A program made the position numbers and the translations under genes. A model generated the notes under the pieces. That model was not told the DNA's origin and did not search any database. It saw nothing but the letters and a program-made list of their open reading frames with translations. 64,000 nt of DNA from NCBI RefSeq assembly GCF_000248055.1, contig NZ_BAFC01000080.1:1-64000 (forward strand), read 5' to 3'. Source of the stretch: Gordonia sputi NBRC 100414 (GTDB lineage: Bacteria > Actinomycetota > Actinomycetes > Mycobacteriales > Mycobacteriaceae). This document shows, piece by piece, positions 18,344-27,376 of the stretch; the stretch's first letter is position 1, and each line of letters begins with the position of its first letter.

Positions 18344-18823
18344 ATGACCGCCGCACTGATCGAAGAGTCCATCGACATCGACGCCACACCCACGCAGGTC
18401 TGGTCCGTGATCTCCGACCTCGCCCGCATGGGTGAGTGGAGTCCGCAGTGCGCCAAGATGTTCATCATCGGCGGGCCGGTGAAGCTGGGCACCCGTACCG
18501 TCAACATCAACCGCCGCGGGCCGCTCGTCTGGCCGACGACGTCGAAGGTCGTGCGGTTCGCACCCAACCAGGAGATCGGGTTCCGCGTCGCGGAGAACCA
18601 CACGGTGTGGAGCTACACCATCGAGCCGAACCAGTCGGGCGGCGTGACGGTGACGGAACGTCGCGAAGCCGCGGGCGGCAAGACCACCAAGGTGTCGTCG
18701 ACGCTCGTCGACCTCGTCTTCGGCGGCTCCGACTCGTTCGAGGAGGAGCTCAAGGTCGGGATGGCCGAGACCCTCGGCAAGATCAAGCGCGCCGCGGAAT
18801 CGAGCACCGCCCGGGCCGCCTGA
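18344..18823 (+). CDS. SRPBCC (START-like/polyketide cyclase) family protein
   Basis: Predicted 159-residue single-domain SRPBCC protein with the typical start SIDIDATPTQVWSVISDLAR followed by WSPQC. Such proteins form a helix-grip pocket that binds hydrophobic ligands. The ATG at 18344 follows GGGGGA; an in-frame ATG 33 bases upstream has no such site. No enzymatic residues can be assigned. It converges with the HAD gene across a 21-bp repeat array. Confidence 0.85.
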   Translation: MTAALIEESIDIDATPTQVWSVISDLARMGEWSPQCAKMFIIGGPVKLGTRTVNINRRGPLVWPTTSKVVRFAPNQEIGFRVAENHTVWSYTIEPNQSGGVTVTERREAAGGKTTKVSSTLVDLVFGGSDSFEEELKVGMAETLGKIKRAAESSTARAA

Positions 18824-18947
18824 GCGCCCAGTCGACGGGATAGAGCGCCCAGTCGACGCTCTCGAGCGCCCAGTCGACGGGATAGAGCGCCCAGTCGACG
18901 CTCTCGAGCGCCCAGTCGACGGGATACAGCGCCCAGTCGACGCCCCA
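18822..18947. repeat. 21-bp tandem repeat array (six units)
   Basis: Six head-to-tail 21-bp units all begin with GCGCCCAGTCGAC (plus a leading GA or CA). Units 1, 3 and 5 end in GGGATA and units 2 and 4 end in GCTCTC, giving a 42-bp higher-order repeat; unit 6 has diverged. Each unit contains the self-complementary GTCGAC. The array begins at the stop codon of the SRPBCC gene and lies between converging genes. A remnant (CAGTCGAGTGGGC) follows to about 18963. Confidence 0.95.
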
Positions 18948-18966
18948 GACAGTCGAGTGGGCAGGC

Positions 18967-19767
18967 TCAGGTGCCGTCGAGCTTCTCGATCAGGGCGGGG
19001 AGGTCGGCGAGGGAGTCGATGACGTGGTCGGGTACCGGCCCGAACTCGTCGCGCTGCAGGGCGCGCAGGGCGTCCTCGCGGAACTTGCCAGTGCGCACCA
19101 GCACGCCCATGAGTGCGGCGGCCTGGGCGCCGAGGATGTCGTTGTGCATGTCGTCGCCGACCATCACCACCTGGGTCGGCTCGAGATTCATGAGTTCGAC
19201 GGCGGCGCGGAAGCCCAGCGGCGACGGCTTGCCGATCGCGCGGATCTTTCGTCCCGAGGCCTTCTCGAGGCCCTCGAGGTAGACGCCGGTGTCAATCGAG
19301 AGCCCGCGCGCCGTCGACCAGATCATCGAACGGTGCATCGCGACGACCGGGGTTCCGGCGAGCATCTTCTCGAGCACCGTCGACAGCGCAGTGTGTGTGA
19401 ACACGGGTCCGGCGCCGCCGAGAACGATGACCTGAGCTTCGTCCGGGTCGTCGGTGAGGGGCACGCCGGTCATGTCCTCGGCGATCGGTCCCTCGTTGAG
19501 CACCCAGGCGAGCTTGCCGGGATAGTTGCGGGCCAGGAATTCGGCGGTGAGTTTGGCAGCGGTGAGGATCTCCTCGGGCTCGACCTCGAATCCGCAGTTT
19601 CCGAGCGCCTCCGCAATCTGTGATCGCGACCGTGATGTGGTGTTGGTCAAGAACATTCGCGGGTAGCCGCGCTCGGAAAGTTCTTCGATCGCTTCGACGG
19701 CGCCGGGCAGCGCATGCCACGAGGTGACCATCACCCCGTCGATGTCGAGCAGCAGCCCCAGCGTCAT
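18967..19767 (-). CDS. HAD-IIA family phosphatase
   Basis: Predicted 266-residue haloacid-dehalogenase-type hydrolase, class IIA (NagD/HDHD2-like). Motif I is LLLDIDGVMV, motif II lies in FLTNTTSRSR, the conserved Lys is in IGKPSPLGF and motif IV is MVGDDMHNDILGA. It probably removes phosphate from a small phosphorylated metabolite. A second HAD-IIA gene lies at 47.3 kb. Converges with the SRPBCC gene. Confidence 0.9.
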   Translation of the reverse strand: MTLGLLLDIDGVMVTSWHALPGAVEAIEELSERGYPRMFLTNTTSRSRSQIAEALGNCGFEVEPEEILTAAKLTAEFLARNYPGKLAWVLNEGPIAEDMTGVPLTDDPDEAQVIVLGGAGPVFTHTALSTVLEKMLAGTPVVAMHRSMIWSTARGLSIDTGVYLEGLEKASGRKIRAIGKPSPLGFRAAVELMNLEPTQVVMVGDDMHNDILGAQAAALMGVLVRTGKFREDALRALQRDEFGPVPDHVIDSLADLPALIEKLDGT

Positions 19768-19834
19768 GCATCGAATCTAGTGCCCGTCGGGCGCGAGCGC
19801 AGGACGGGCCCGATTCACATGGCATGCTGGGCCA

Positions 19835-21097
19835 ATGCGTTCCGTCGCCGAGCATCAGAAGATCGTCAGCGAGCTGTTCGGACCTCCGGAAACCGTTCGC
19901 GTCGCGGTTGCCGATGCGCTGGGTATGGCCACCGTCGACGATTCCGTCGCGGCATTCGCGATGCCTGCCTTCGACAATTCCGCGATGGACGGATACGCGG
20001 TGCGTGCAACCGACATCGCCGGTGCCAGTGCTGCAGAGCCGATTCGGCTGCCCGTCGTCGACGACATTCCCGCCGGCCGCACAGGCTTGGTGACACTCGC
20101 GCCGGGCACGGCCGCGCGAATCATGACCGGCGCACCGATGCCAGACGGCGCCGACGCCGTTGTGCCGGTGGAGCTCACCGACGGCGACTTCTCGGTCGAC
20201 CACGTGCCCGACTCGACGGTTGGGTTCAGCTCGAGCGTCGAGGTGGGAAAGCACATTCGGCGCGCGGGCTCCGACATCGCGCACGGCGACGTCGCGTTGC
20301 CCGCGGGCACGGTCCTCGGGGCGGCGCAGATCGGACTCCTCTCGGCGCTCGGCCTCGCCAACGTCGCGGTTGCCCGACGCCTTCGCGTGGTGGTGCTGTC
20401 GACCGGCTCCGAGCTCGTCGAGCCGGGAAAACCGTTGCAGCACGGGCAAATCTACGAATCCAACGGCGCCATGCTCACAGCAGCACTCACCGAGGCCGGC
20501 GCGCTGGCACGGCACATCCACTTCGTCCCCGACGACGTCGCGGACTTCCTCGAGCGCCTCGACGAGGCGTCGGCCGACGCCGATCTGATCATCACCTCCG
20601 GCGGCGTGAGCGCCGGGGCCTACGAGGTGGTCAAGGACGCGCTCGGCGGTCGATCTACCGAGCATGGCGGGCCGGTCGAGTTCGTGAAGGTGGCGATGCA
20701 GCCCGGAATGCCGCAGGGCTGTGGTCATCACCTCGACCCGGCCGGTCGTCGGGTCCCGATCATCACGTTGCCGGGAAACCCGGTCAGTTCGCTCGTGTCG
20801 TTCGAGGTGTTCATCCGCCAACCCCTGCGCGCGGCGATGGGACTGCCACCCGACCGTCCGCACGTCACAGCCACACTCGGCAGCGACATTCGATCGCCCG
20901 AGGGCAAGAGGCAGTTCATGCGCGGCGTCGTCGACACAGCGCGGCCAGATGCCGACGGGCGGCCGGTCGTCGAGCCGATCGGTCCTCCCGGGTCGCATCA
21001 TCTGCGTTTTCTCGCGGGTTCGAACGCGTTGATCGACATCCCACCCGAGATCACCGCACTGCCTGCGGGTTCGGACGTCGACGTCGTCGTTCTGTGA
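19835..21097 (+). CDS. moeA: Molybdopterin molybdotransferase MoeA
   Basis: Predicted 420-residue MoeA, which inserts molybdate into adenylated molybdopterin to give active molybdenum cofactor. Landmarks are AFDNSAMDGYAVRA, IMTGAPMPDGADAVVPVE, VLSTGSELVEPG, SGGVSAGAYEVVKDAL and TLPGNPVSSLVSFEVF. The following psd-pssA-AAA gene order matches the M. tuberculosis moeA2 locus (Rv0438c-Rv0435c, from memory), so this is probably the moeA2 orthologue. No other molybdopterin genes lie in the window. Confidence 0.94.
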   Translation: MRSVAEHQKIVSELFGPPETVRVAVADALGMATVDDSVAAFAMPAFDNSAMDGYAVRATDIAGASAAEPIRLPVVDDIPAGRTGLVTLAPGTAARIMTGAPMPDGADAVVPVELTDGDFSVDHVPDSTVGFSSSVEVGKHIRRAGSDIAHGDVALPAGTVLGAAQIGLLSALGLANVAVARRLRVVVLSTGSELVEPGKPLQHGQIYESNGAMLTAALTEAGALARHIHFVPDDVADFLERLDEASADADLIITSGGVSAGAYEVVKDALGGRSTEHGGPVEFVKVAMQPGMPQGCGHHLDPAGRRVPIITLPGNPVSSLVSFEVFIRQPLRAAMGLPPDRPHVTATLGSDIRSPEGKRQFMRGVVDTARPDADGRPVVEPIGPPGSHHLRFLAGSNALIDIPPEITALPAGSDVDVVVL

Positions 21098-21199
21098 CGT
21101 CCGCGACCCCCGGACCCCACAGCCGCGGATGTCTGGCATCGCTAAGCTGTACGGACGCGACGGGCAATTCCGGCGCGACCGACTCGGGAGGATGATCAG

Positions 21200-22063
21200 G
21201 TGGCCAGGCGCCCGCGACCGGACGCATCAGCACAACATCCGGCAACCGAATCCGACGGTCCGATCCGCTCCGGCCTGACTCCGACGCATCTCGTCGCACT
21301 CGCACGCGAGACCCTTCCCCCGATCCATCCGGCGGGACTGCCGTTCGTCGCCGCGGCATCGGCGGTGGCCGTGGTGGGTCGACGACATCGGTGGGTTGCG
21401 GTGCCCGCAACCGCCGCGGCAGGAGCCTGCGCAGCCTTCTTCCGGCACCCCTCACGGGTTCCGCCGACCGAGGCTGGCGTCGTGGTGGCTCCGGCCGACG
21501 GGATCGTCAGCCTCGTCGACGACGCCGCCCCGCCGCCGGAATCGGGCCTCGGCGACCAACCCCGACCCCGCGTCTCGACATTCCTGTCGATCTTCAACGT
21601 CCACGTGCAGCGCGTTCCGATCAGCGGTCGGGTGGTGTCGGTGACGCATTCGCCCGGCTCGTTCGTGTCCGCCGATCTCCCGGAAGCGAGTTCGGCAAAC
21701 GAGCGCACGACGATGGTCGTCCGCCCCGACGACGCAGACAATCCCGACGGCGCAGACAATCCCGACGGCGCACACGATCTTGGCGGCGCAGCCGATCCAG
21801 ACCCGACACCCCGCGACTCCGACATCGTCGTCGTGCAGATCGCCGGTCTGTTGGCACGTCGAATCGTCTGCACCGCGAAGGTCGGCGATCACCTCTCCAT
21901 CGGCGACACGTACGGACTCATCCGGTTCGGCTCACGCGTCGACGTCTACCTGCCGCCGGGCACGAAGCAACGCGTGTTGGTCGGGCAGCGCACCGTCGGC
22001 GCCGAGACCGCACTCGCGACACTGAACACCCCGGAAACCACCCGCGTCGGCGACGGCGGGTGA
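21200..22063 (+). CDS. psd: Phosphatidylserine decarboxylase
   Basis: Predicted 287-residue proenzyme that decarboxylates phosphatidylserine to phosphatidylethanolamine. Landmarks are FFRHPSRVPP, VVAPADGIVS, FLSIFNVHVQRVPISGRV and the self-cleavage site IRFGSRVDVYLP, where the Ser becomes the pyruvoyl group. Relative to compact actinobacterial Psd there is an Asp/Asn/Gly-rich insert (about residues 174-200, repeating DNPDGA) before the VQIAGLLARR strand. The GTG start follows GGAGG with 8-base spacing. pssA begins one base after the stop, so substrate supply and use are co-transcribed. Confidence 0.93.
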   Translation: MARRPRPDASAQHPATESDGPIRSGLTPTHLVALARETLPPIHPAGLPFVAAASAVAVVGRRHRWVAVPATAAAGACAAFFRHPSRVPPTEAGVVVAPADGIVSLVDDAAPPPESGLGDQPRPRVSTFLSIFNVHVQRVPISGRVVSVTHSPGSFVSADLPEASSANERTTMVVRPDDADNPDGADNPDGAHDLGGAADPDPTPRDSDIVVVQIAGLLARRIVCTAKVGDHLSIGDTYGLIRFGSRVDVYLPPGTKQRVLVGQRTVGAETALATLNTPETTRVGDGG

Positions 22064-22064
22064 C

Positions 22065-23141
22065 ATGCCGACCAACAATCGTGCGGGCGTAGACCGCACC
22101 CCGCTGCACTACCGCAATCCGTCGATGAGGTCGACGCGTCGTCGTGTTCCTCGGCGCACGACGTCGAACGACGAGCAGAGCAGACTGCGGCGACAGGCGG
22201 CCGCGGGGCGGATGTTCGTACCGTCGGCGCTGACGATTCTCGCCATCTGCGCGGGGCTGACGGCGGTGCGCGCTGTCATCGACGACAACGTCAACCTGGC
22301 GATGGCACTCGTTGTGGCCGCGGCGCTGCTCGACGGCATCGACGGCCGCGTGGCGCGGCTGATGGGAGCGACCACCAAGATCGGCGCCGAGATCGACTCA
22401 CTCGCCGACGCCATCAACTTCGGTGTCGTGCCTGCGCTGATCATGTATCTGTATCTGCTGCAGGGATACGACCTCGGCTGGGGATTCGCGCTGATCTACT
22501 GCTGCGCGATCGTGCTGCGGCTCGCGCGATTCAACACCCTGCTCGACGACACCGACGCCCCCGGCTACACCCGCGACTTCTTCGTCGGCGTCCCCGCACC
22601 CGCTGCTGCCCTGGTGGTCCTGCTGCCGATCGGACTGGCACAGCAGTTCGGCGACGGATGGTGGACCTCTCCACTGGTCGTCGGATTGTGGTTGGTCGTG
22701 GTGGCGCTACTCGCGGTCAGTCGGGTTCCGACGGCATCGCTCAAGACGTCGTCGGTACAGCCGCGCAAGCTGGCGGGCCTGTTGATCCTGGTCGCGATAG
22801 GCGCAGCGCTGCTGCTCACATACCCGTACGTGCTGATGATCATCCTGGTGGCGGCCTACGCCGTGCACATTCCGTTCGCGTGGCGCAGTCGGCGCTGGGT
22901 GCAGGCGCGGCCGGAACACTGGGAGGCCCCGCCCGCCGAGCGCCGGGCCGAGCGTCGCGCAATCGCGCGTGGCCAGCCGCGCCGCGTGCTGCCGCCACGC
23001 AAATCGACCGCGCGACTCGGCCTGCACATCCCGGGCTCGGAACCCACGACCGCCCAGAGTGTTTCCGACACCTCCGCCACCGACGCCCCTGCTGCCGACG
23101 TCCCTGTTTCTGATACTCCAGCCGGCGGTGACGCCCGGTGA
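22065..23141 (+). CDS. pssA: CDP-diacylglycerol-serine O-phosphatidyltransferase
   Basis: Predicted 358-residue membrane enzyme that makes phosphatidylserine from CDP-diacylglycerol and serine. The CDP-alcohol phosphatidyltransferase signature DG-x2-AR-x8-G-x3-D-x3-D is complete starting at DGRVARLMG. About seven to eight hydrophobic helices occupy residues 50-260. The last 90 residues are a basic then Ala/Pro/Asp-rich cytoplasmic tail, longer than a minimal PssA. It sits directly after psd and overlaps the AAA ATPase gene by 4 bp. Confidence 0.93.
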   Translation: MPTNNRAGVDRTPLHYRNPSMRSTRRRVPRRTTSNDEQSRLRRQAAAGRMFVPSALTILAICAGLTAVRAVIDDNVNLAMALVVAAALLDGIDGRVARLMGATTKIGAEIDSLADAINFGVVPALIMYLYLLQGYDLGWGFALIYCCAIVLRLARFNTLLDDTDAPGYTRDFFVGVPAPAAALVVLLPIGLAQQFGDGWWTSPLVVGLWLVVVALLAVSRVPTASLKTSSVQPRKLAGLLILVAIGAALLLTYPYVLMIILVAAYAVHIPFAWRSRRWVQARPEHWEAPPAERRAERRAIARGQPRRVLPPRKSTARLGLHIPGSEPTTAQSVSDTSATDAPAADVPVSDTPAGGDAR

Positions 23142-25471
23142 ACGCGCAGCTCACGCTGACCGCGCGGCTCAACACGTCGGCGGCCGATTCCCGACGCGGG
23201 ATCGTCCGGGCGCATCCCGAAGCGCTGACGGCGCTCGGACTGCGTGAGTGGGACGCAGTGTCGATCACCGGTGCACGGGTCACCGCGGCCGTCGTCGCGG
23301 CAGCACCGTCGGGAACGCCGACCGGAACGTTGCTGCTCGACGACATCACGTTCTCCAACGCGGGCATCAAGGAGAACGCGTCGGTCGTGCTCGCCGGGGT
23401 TGCCGTGTCCGGCGCGGCGCGGGTCGTCGTGACCGGTTCGGCTGTCGCGAGTCGAGGCGTCGACGAGGCGACGCTGCGTCGCGCGCTCCTCGGAAAAGTG
23501 CTGTCGGTCGGGGATGCGGTGTCGCTTCTTCCACGCGACCTCGGCCCAGAACTGACCGCGAGCGCCGCGACCCGCGCGCTGACCCTGTCGGTCGGGATCA
23601 CGTGGACCAACGAGCTGGTGACGGTCACCGCAACCGATCCCGGGTCGCCGGTCAGCGTGCAGCCGTCGACCGCCGTTCTCTGGGCGACGAGCGGCGTCGA
23701 CACCACGCCCGGCGCCGTCGGCAGTGACGCACGCGCCGTCGATACGAATCGCGGAGGTGTCGGCGACGATCGTGGCGCTCGCGGAGAGAATCGTGGCGCC
23801 CTCGGCGCCGCATCGGGTGCCGTCGGCGGGGTCGGGCGCGGCTGGCTCACCACGCCGCCGGGCGTCGCCTCGCCCGGGCACGTGGCGCGGCCGGCGTCGG
23901 AGTTGGTCGGCGTCGACGCGCAGGTCGCGAAGCTCACCGAGTGGCTGAGCATCACGCTCGACGAGCCAGGCGTGCTGCGCGCACTCGGGGCCACTCCCCG
24001 ACTCGGCGTGCTGATCTCCGGTCCGGCAGGGTCGGGCAAGGCGACGCTCGTGCGATCCGTCTGTGCCGCAAGGACATTGACCACGATTGACGGACCGACC
24101 ATCGGATCACTCGAGGCGTCGGCCCGCCTCCGCACGGTCAGCGACGCGGTCGCCGATCTCCGACGCTCCGACTCGGGGGTACTGCTCATCACCGACGTCG
24201 ACGCCCTGCTGCCCGCCAAGTCCGAGCCGGTCTCGACGCTGATCCTCGACGAATTGCGCGCGGCGATCAGTCCCACCGACGCGACGTCGACCTCCGACGA
24301 CCACATCGCGTTGATCGTCACCACTGCCGAACCCGCGGGCCTCGACGAACGTCTGCGCGCTCCCGACCTGTGCGACCGCGAACTCGTCATCGGACTGCCC
24401 GACGCCGCGCGGCGCGCGCGAATACTCGGGGTGATCCTCACCGGAGTCCCCACCGACGGCGCACTGAACCTGGACCAGATCGCCGCGCGCACACCAGGTT
24501 TCGTCGCAGGCGATCTGGCGGCACTCGCCCGCGAGGCCGCATTGCGTGCGGCTGCGAGGGCAAGCGCCACCGATGCGACGCCCGCGCTGACCGATGACGA
24601 TCTCGTCGGAGCACTCGACGTCATCCGACCCGTTTCACGTCTGCGCACACCCGAGGTGGCTGTCGGGTCCATCACCCTCGACGACGTCGGCGACATGACC
24701 GAGACCAAGCAGGCGCTCACCGAGACCGTGCTCTGGCCGCTGCAGCACCCCGACACGTTCACGCGACTCGGCGTCGATCCGCCGCGCGGTGTGCTTCTCT
24801 ACGGGCCACCCGGGTGCGGCAAGACGTTCGTCGTACGCGCGCTCGCGGCGTCGGGCATGCTCTCGGTGCACATGGTCAAGGGCGCCGAGCTCATGGACAA
24901 GTGGGTCGGATCGTCGGAGAAGGCGGTCCGCGACCTGTTCGACGCCGCACGCGAGTCGGCACCCTCGCTGATCTTTCTCGATGAGGTCGACGCCCTCGCG
25001 CCGCGCCGCGGCCAGTCGACGGACTCAGGCGTCGGCGACCGCGTGGTTGCCGCGCTGTTGACCGAACTCGACGGCGTCGAACCGCTGCAGGACGTCGTGG
25101 TCCTCGGCGCGACCAACCGGCCCGACCTCATCGACCCGGCGCTCCTCCGCCCAGGGCGGTTGGAGCGACTCGTGTTCGTGCCGCCGCCGGACACGCAGGC
25201 GCGCGCCGACATCCTGCGAACCTCGGGCCGAAAGGTGCCGCTCGCCGACGGCATCGACCTCGACGCCCTCGCCGCCGACCTCGAGGGCTATTCGGCCGCC
25301 GACTGCGCCGCACTCCTGCGTGAAGCGGCGCTGGCTGCCATGCGCCGCGACATCGACGCCGCGACCGTCACCGCCGACGACGTCGTCGACGCCCGCACGC
25401 GTGTCAAGCCGTCGCTCGACGCCGCACAGGTCGAGAACCTGCGCGCCTACGCCGAGCGACGGCTCGAGTGA
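23138..25471 (+). CDS. Double-AAA (Cdc48/VCP-like) ATPase
   Basis: Predicted 777-residue AAA ATPase with a Cdc48-type N-domain (about 1-180: RGIVRAHPEALTALGL), a Gly/Arg/Asp-rich linker (about 185-250), and two AAA modules. D1 has Walker A SGPAGSGKATL near residue 290 and a Walker B reading LLITDVDALL, lacking the usual Asp-Glu pair, so D1 is probably weak or inactive. D2 is canonical: YGPPGCGKTFVV near 552, LIFLDEVDALAPRRG and GATNRPDLIDPALLRPGRLE. D2 likely drives substrate unfolding or remodelling. It is the Rv0435c-like protein of this neighbourhood; cellular targets are not known to me. GTG start inside the pssA end. Confidence 0.92.
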   Translation: MNAQLTLTARLNTSAADSRRGIVRAHPEALTALGLREWDAVSITGARVTAAVVAAAPSGTPTGTLLLDDITFSNAGIKENASVVLAGVAVSGAARVVVTGSAVASRGVDEATLRRALLGKVLSVGDAVSLLPRDLGPELTASAATRALTLSVGITWTNELVTVTATDPGSPVSVQPSTAVLWATSGVDTTPGAVGSDARAVDTNRGGVGDDRGARGENRGALGAASGAVGGVGRGWLTTPPGVASPGHVARPASELVGVDAQVAKLTEWLSITLDEPGVLRALGATPRLGVLISGPAGSGKATLVRSVCAARTLTTIDGPTIGSLEASARLRTVSDAVADLRRSDSGVLLITDVDALLPAKSEPVSTLILDELRAAISPTDATSTSDDHIALIVTTAEPAGLDERLRAPDLCDRELVIGLPDAARRARILGVILTGVPTDGALNLDQIAARTPGFVAGDLAALAREAALRAAARASATDATPALTDDDLVGALDVIRPVSRLRTPEVAVGSITLDDVGDMTETKQALTETVLWPLQHPDTFTRLGVDPPRGVLLYGPPGCGKTFVVRALAASGMLSVHMVKGAELMDKWVGSSEKAVRDLFDAARESAPSLIFLDEVDALAPRRGQSTDSGVGDRVVAALLTELDGVEPLQDVVVLGATNRPDLIDPALLRPGRLERLVFVPPPDTQARADILRTSGRKVPLADGIDLDALAADLEGYSAADCAALLREAALAAMRRDIDAATVTADDVVDARTRVKPSLDAAQVENLRAYAERRLE

Positions 25472-25522
25472 CAGACCTGTTCCGTTATGCAAGGTCCTCT
25501 CGCACAGCGTGTTACGGACCCG

Positions 25523-26005
25523 TCACTCAATGGTGAAGGAAGATGTCTTCGACGCTCCGGAGACGCGGTCGACCACCACGATCGAGTAGTGCCCCGGTGT
25601 GCGGTAGAGCTTCGTGTTCGATCCCACATCGCCCTGACACTCTGCCGTCTTGTACGTGGCGTAGCCGGTACCGGGATATTGCACCTCGATCTGACAATTC
25701 TTCCCCTTCACCTCGGCATTCGAGCGATCGCGCGCAGACCAGACGACTCCTGGCGCAAATCCCGTGTCGTACAAGGCGGGTCCGAGGTCTCGCCCGAACC
25801 AGCTGTAGACCTTCACAGACATGCTCGCCACACCGTTGGGCGACGGCTTCACCGGGGCGCCCGGGTTCGGGTCCGATGATCCGGCCAACAGCGTACCGAT
25901 GAGCTCCGACAACGGATCTGGCGCCGGCGCCGCAGATACCGGCCCGGCGGCAAATGTGGCTGCGGCTCCAGCTGCAAGCACACCGGCAATGATCTTGCGC
26001 TTCAT
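25523..26005 (-). CDS. Secreted protein of unknown function
   Basis: Predicted 160-residue exported protein. The N-terminus is a classic Sec signal peptide (MKRKIIAGVLAAGAAATFAA, then an Ala-rich cleavage region near residue 26). The mature part has two Cys residues that could pair, and ends in a beta-rich stretch (YSIVVVDRVSGASKTSSFTI). The start has GAGGGGAAG upstream. I do not recognise a family. It converges with the AAA ATPase gene, with about 50 bp between them. Confidence 0.75.
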   Translation of the reverse strand: MKRKIIAGVLAAGAAATFAAGPVSAAPAPDPLSELIGTLLAGSSDPNPGAPVKPSPNGVASMSVKVYSWFGRDLGPALYDTGFAPGVVWSARDRSNAEVKGKNCQIEVQYPGTGYATYKTAECQGDVGSNTKLYRTPGHYSIVVVDRVSGASKTSSFTIE

Positions 26006-26178
26006 GACTTCCCCTCGCGAACGTTGAATGATGTTGCGGGCCAGGCCAATACATCATCACAGTGCGACGTGACGACCAGAAACCCCGAGCATCGACGACG
26101 CTACGCAATCGCATCACGTTGAGCTAGAGAAGATTCGATGATTCGTCCGAACGTAGGGCATCGAATCATACGATCACA

Positions 26179-26742
26179 TTACGAAGTCTGCCCGGCCTGT
26201 CCGTTTGGCGCCTGGCCATCGGGGACCTGGCCACCGGGAACCTGGCCATTGGGAACCTGGCCGCTCGGCAGCTGGCCGTTGGGCGTCTGCCCCTGTTGGC
26301 CAAAGGGGAACTGACCGTTCTGACCTGTTCCCCCGCCATTCGTACTCCCGCCATTCATCCCGGGGCCGTTCATCCCGCCACCGTTCATTCCCGGCATGCC
26401 GCCGCCGTTCATTCCAGGCATCTGGCCGCCGTTCACTCCGGGGCCGCGCATCTGGTTCTGGCTCGACGAGTTGTCGTGGCCGACGACGTACCCGGCGCCG
26501 AAACCGAGCAGTCCGAACCCGACGGCAAGTCCGATCCCGCCCGCGATGATCGCGTTCTTGATCTTCGGCGGCACCTGGTCGGCTCGCGATTGTGCGGAAT
26601 CAGCCACCGCTGGTGACTCTGCCCGCCAGGCCGACTGCACGCTGGTGGGTTGCGCGGACGTCGGCTGCTCGGCGGTCGGACTCCCGGGACTCGTCGGGAA
26701 CTCGGGGTTCGTCGGGTGTTCTCCGGTGGTGGGTGCGGACAT
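26179..26742 (-). CDS. Gly/Asn/Met- and Gln-repeat membrane protein
   Basis: Predicted 187-residue protein. A Pro/Thr-rich N-terminus (1-60) precedes one transmembrane helix (about 62-88: IIAGGIGLAVGFGLLGFGAG), followed by low-complexity repeats: PGMNGGG-type units (about 103-135), then NGQ(V/L)P-type units (about 148-185). Topology suggests an exposed repeat tail. Such tails vary by slippage. No function can be assigned. Its ribosome binding site is weak. Confidence 0.7.
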   Translation of the reverse strand: MSAPTTGEHPTNPEFPTSPGSPTAEQPTSAQPTSVQSAWRAESPAVADSAQSRADQVPPKIKNAIIAGGIGLAVGFGLLGFGAGYVVGHDNSSSQNQMRGPGVNGGQMPGMNGGGMPGMNGGGMNGPGMNGGSTNGGGTGQNGQFPFGQQGQTPNGQLPSGQVPNGQVPGGQVPDGQAPNGQAGQTS

Positions 26743-26884
26743 CGTTGGGGGTACTCCCTGCGTTCGGGTGCATCGTCGGCCAGCGCCGACGTTCGGCGCG
26801 TCCGCGACGCATCAACAGTGCCGTCCACGGTGCGTGGCATCCCTGGCGGCCCACTGCCCGCTCTCTGGCAATCGGCTGTGAACC

Positions 26885-27301
26885 TCAGGTCGTCGTGATC
26901 GTGTAGAACACCGACGACCCGCCAGACGCGGCGGCGGGGGTGACGCCCGCGCTCACCCAATACGTTGTGCCACTCTTATCCGCTGTCAGCACCACGACGG
27001 ACTGGCCGTTCTGCGACGTTCGTTGCGACTCGGTGTAACCCGCGTCGGTCAGCTTCTTGACTGCGGTGTCGAGGACGTTCGAATCGCTCGCGGGCGCCTG
27101 GACCGTCACCGACCAGCCCTTGCCCGCTGCGCCCGACGCGCTCAACACCGTTCCGTCGATGAGGGGTACCTGATCGGAGGGAAAATCAGACGGTAGTGCC
27201 ACTCCCTTGAGACCGCTCTCCTCCTCGGACGCACAAGCACCGATGACCAGCGCAAGCGCGCACGTCAGCAGAACGACGGTGAACCTGACTAAGCGCGACA
27301 T
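26885..27301 (-). CDS. Predicted lipoprotein
   Basis: Predicted 138-residue lipoprotein. The signal sequence ends in a lipobox (ALVIGAC, lipidated Cys near residue 22), followed by a small alpha/beta domain with an NVLDTAVKKLTDAGY helix. The frame is open upstream, but the lipoprotein signal fixes the start at 27301. It is divergent from the Mrp operon with 75 bp between starts, so they may share a control region. Function unknown. Confidence 0.75.
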   Translation of the reverse strand: MSRLVRFTVVLLTCALALVIGACASEEESGLKGVALPSDFPSDQVPLIDGTVLSASGAAGKGWSVTVQAPASDSNVLDTAVKKLTDAGYTESQRTSQNGQSVVVLTADKSGTTYWVSAGVTPAAASGGSSVFYTITTT

Positions 27302-27376
27302 GACTGCAACGGTAAGATAGACGAGCGGGCAGTTGCTCCGTGACACCCCGCCAGACGACGAAAGACGGAGTGCCCT

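Noticed and set aside
18822-18947. CRISPR array
   Set aside because: The units are contiguous without spacers and no cas genes are present.
19292-21139. 615-codon open frame on the minus strand across moeA and the HAD gene
   Set aside because: Overlaps strong genes on the other strand and frame, with low-complexity Arg/His/Asp composition typical of antisense frames in GC-rich DNA.
22840-24762. 640-codon open frame on the minus strand across pssA and the AAA ATPase
   Set aside because: Ser/Thr/Arg/Pro-rich antisense shadow of well-supported genes.
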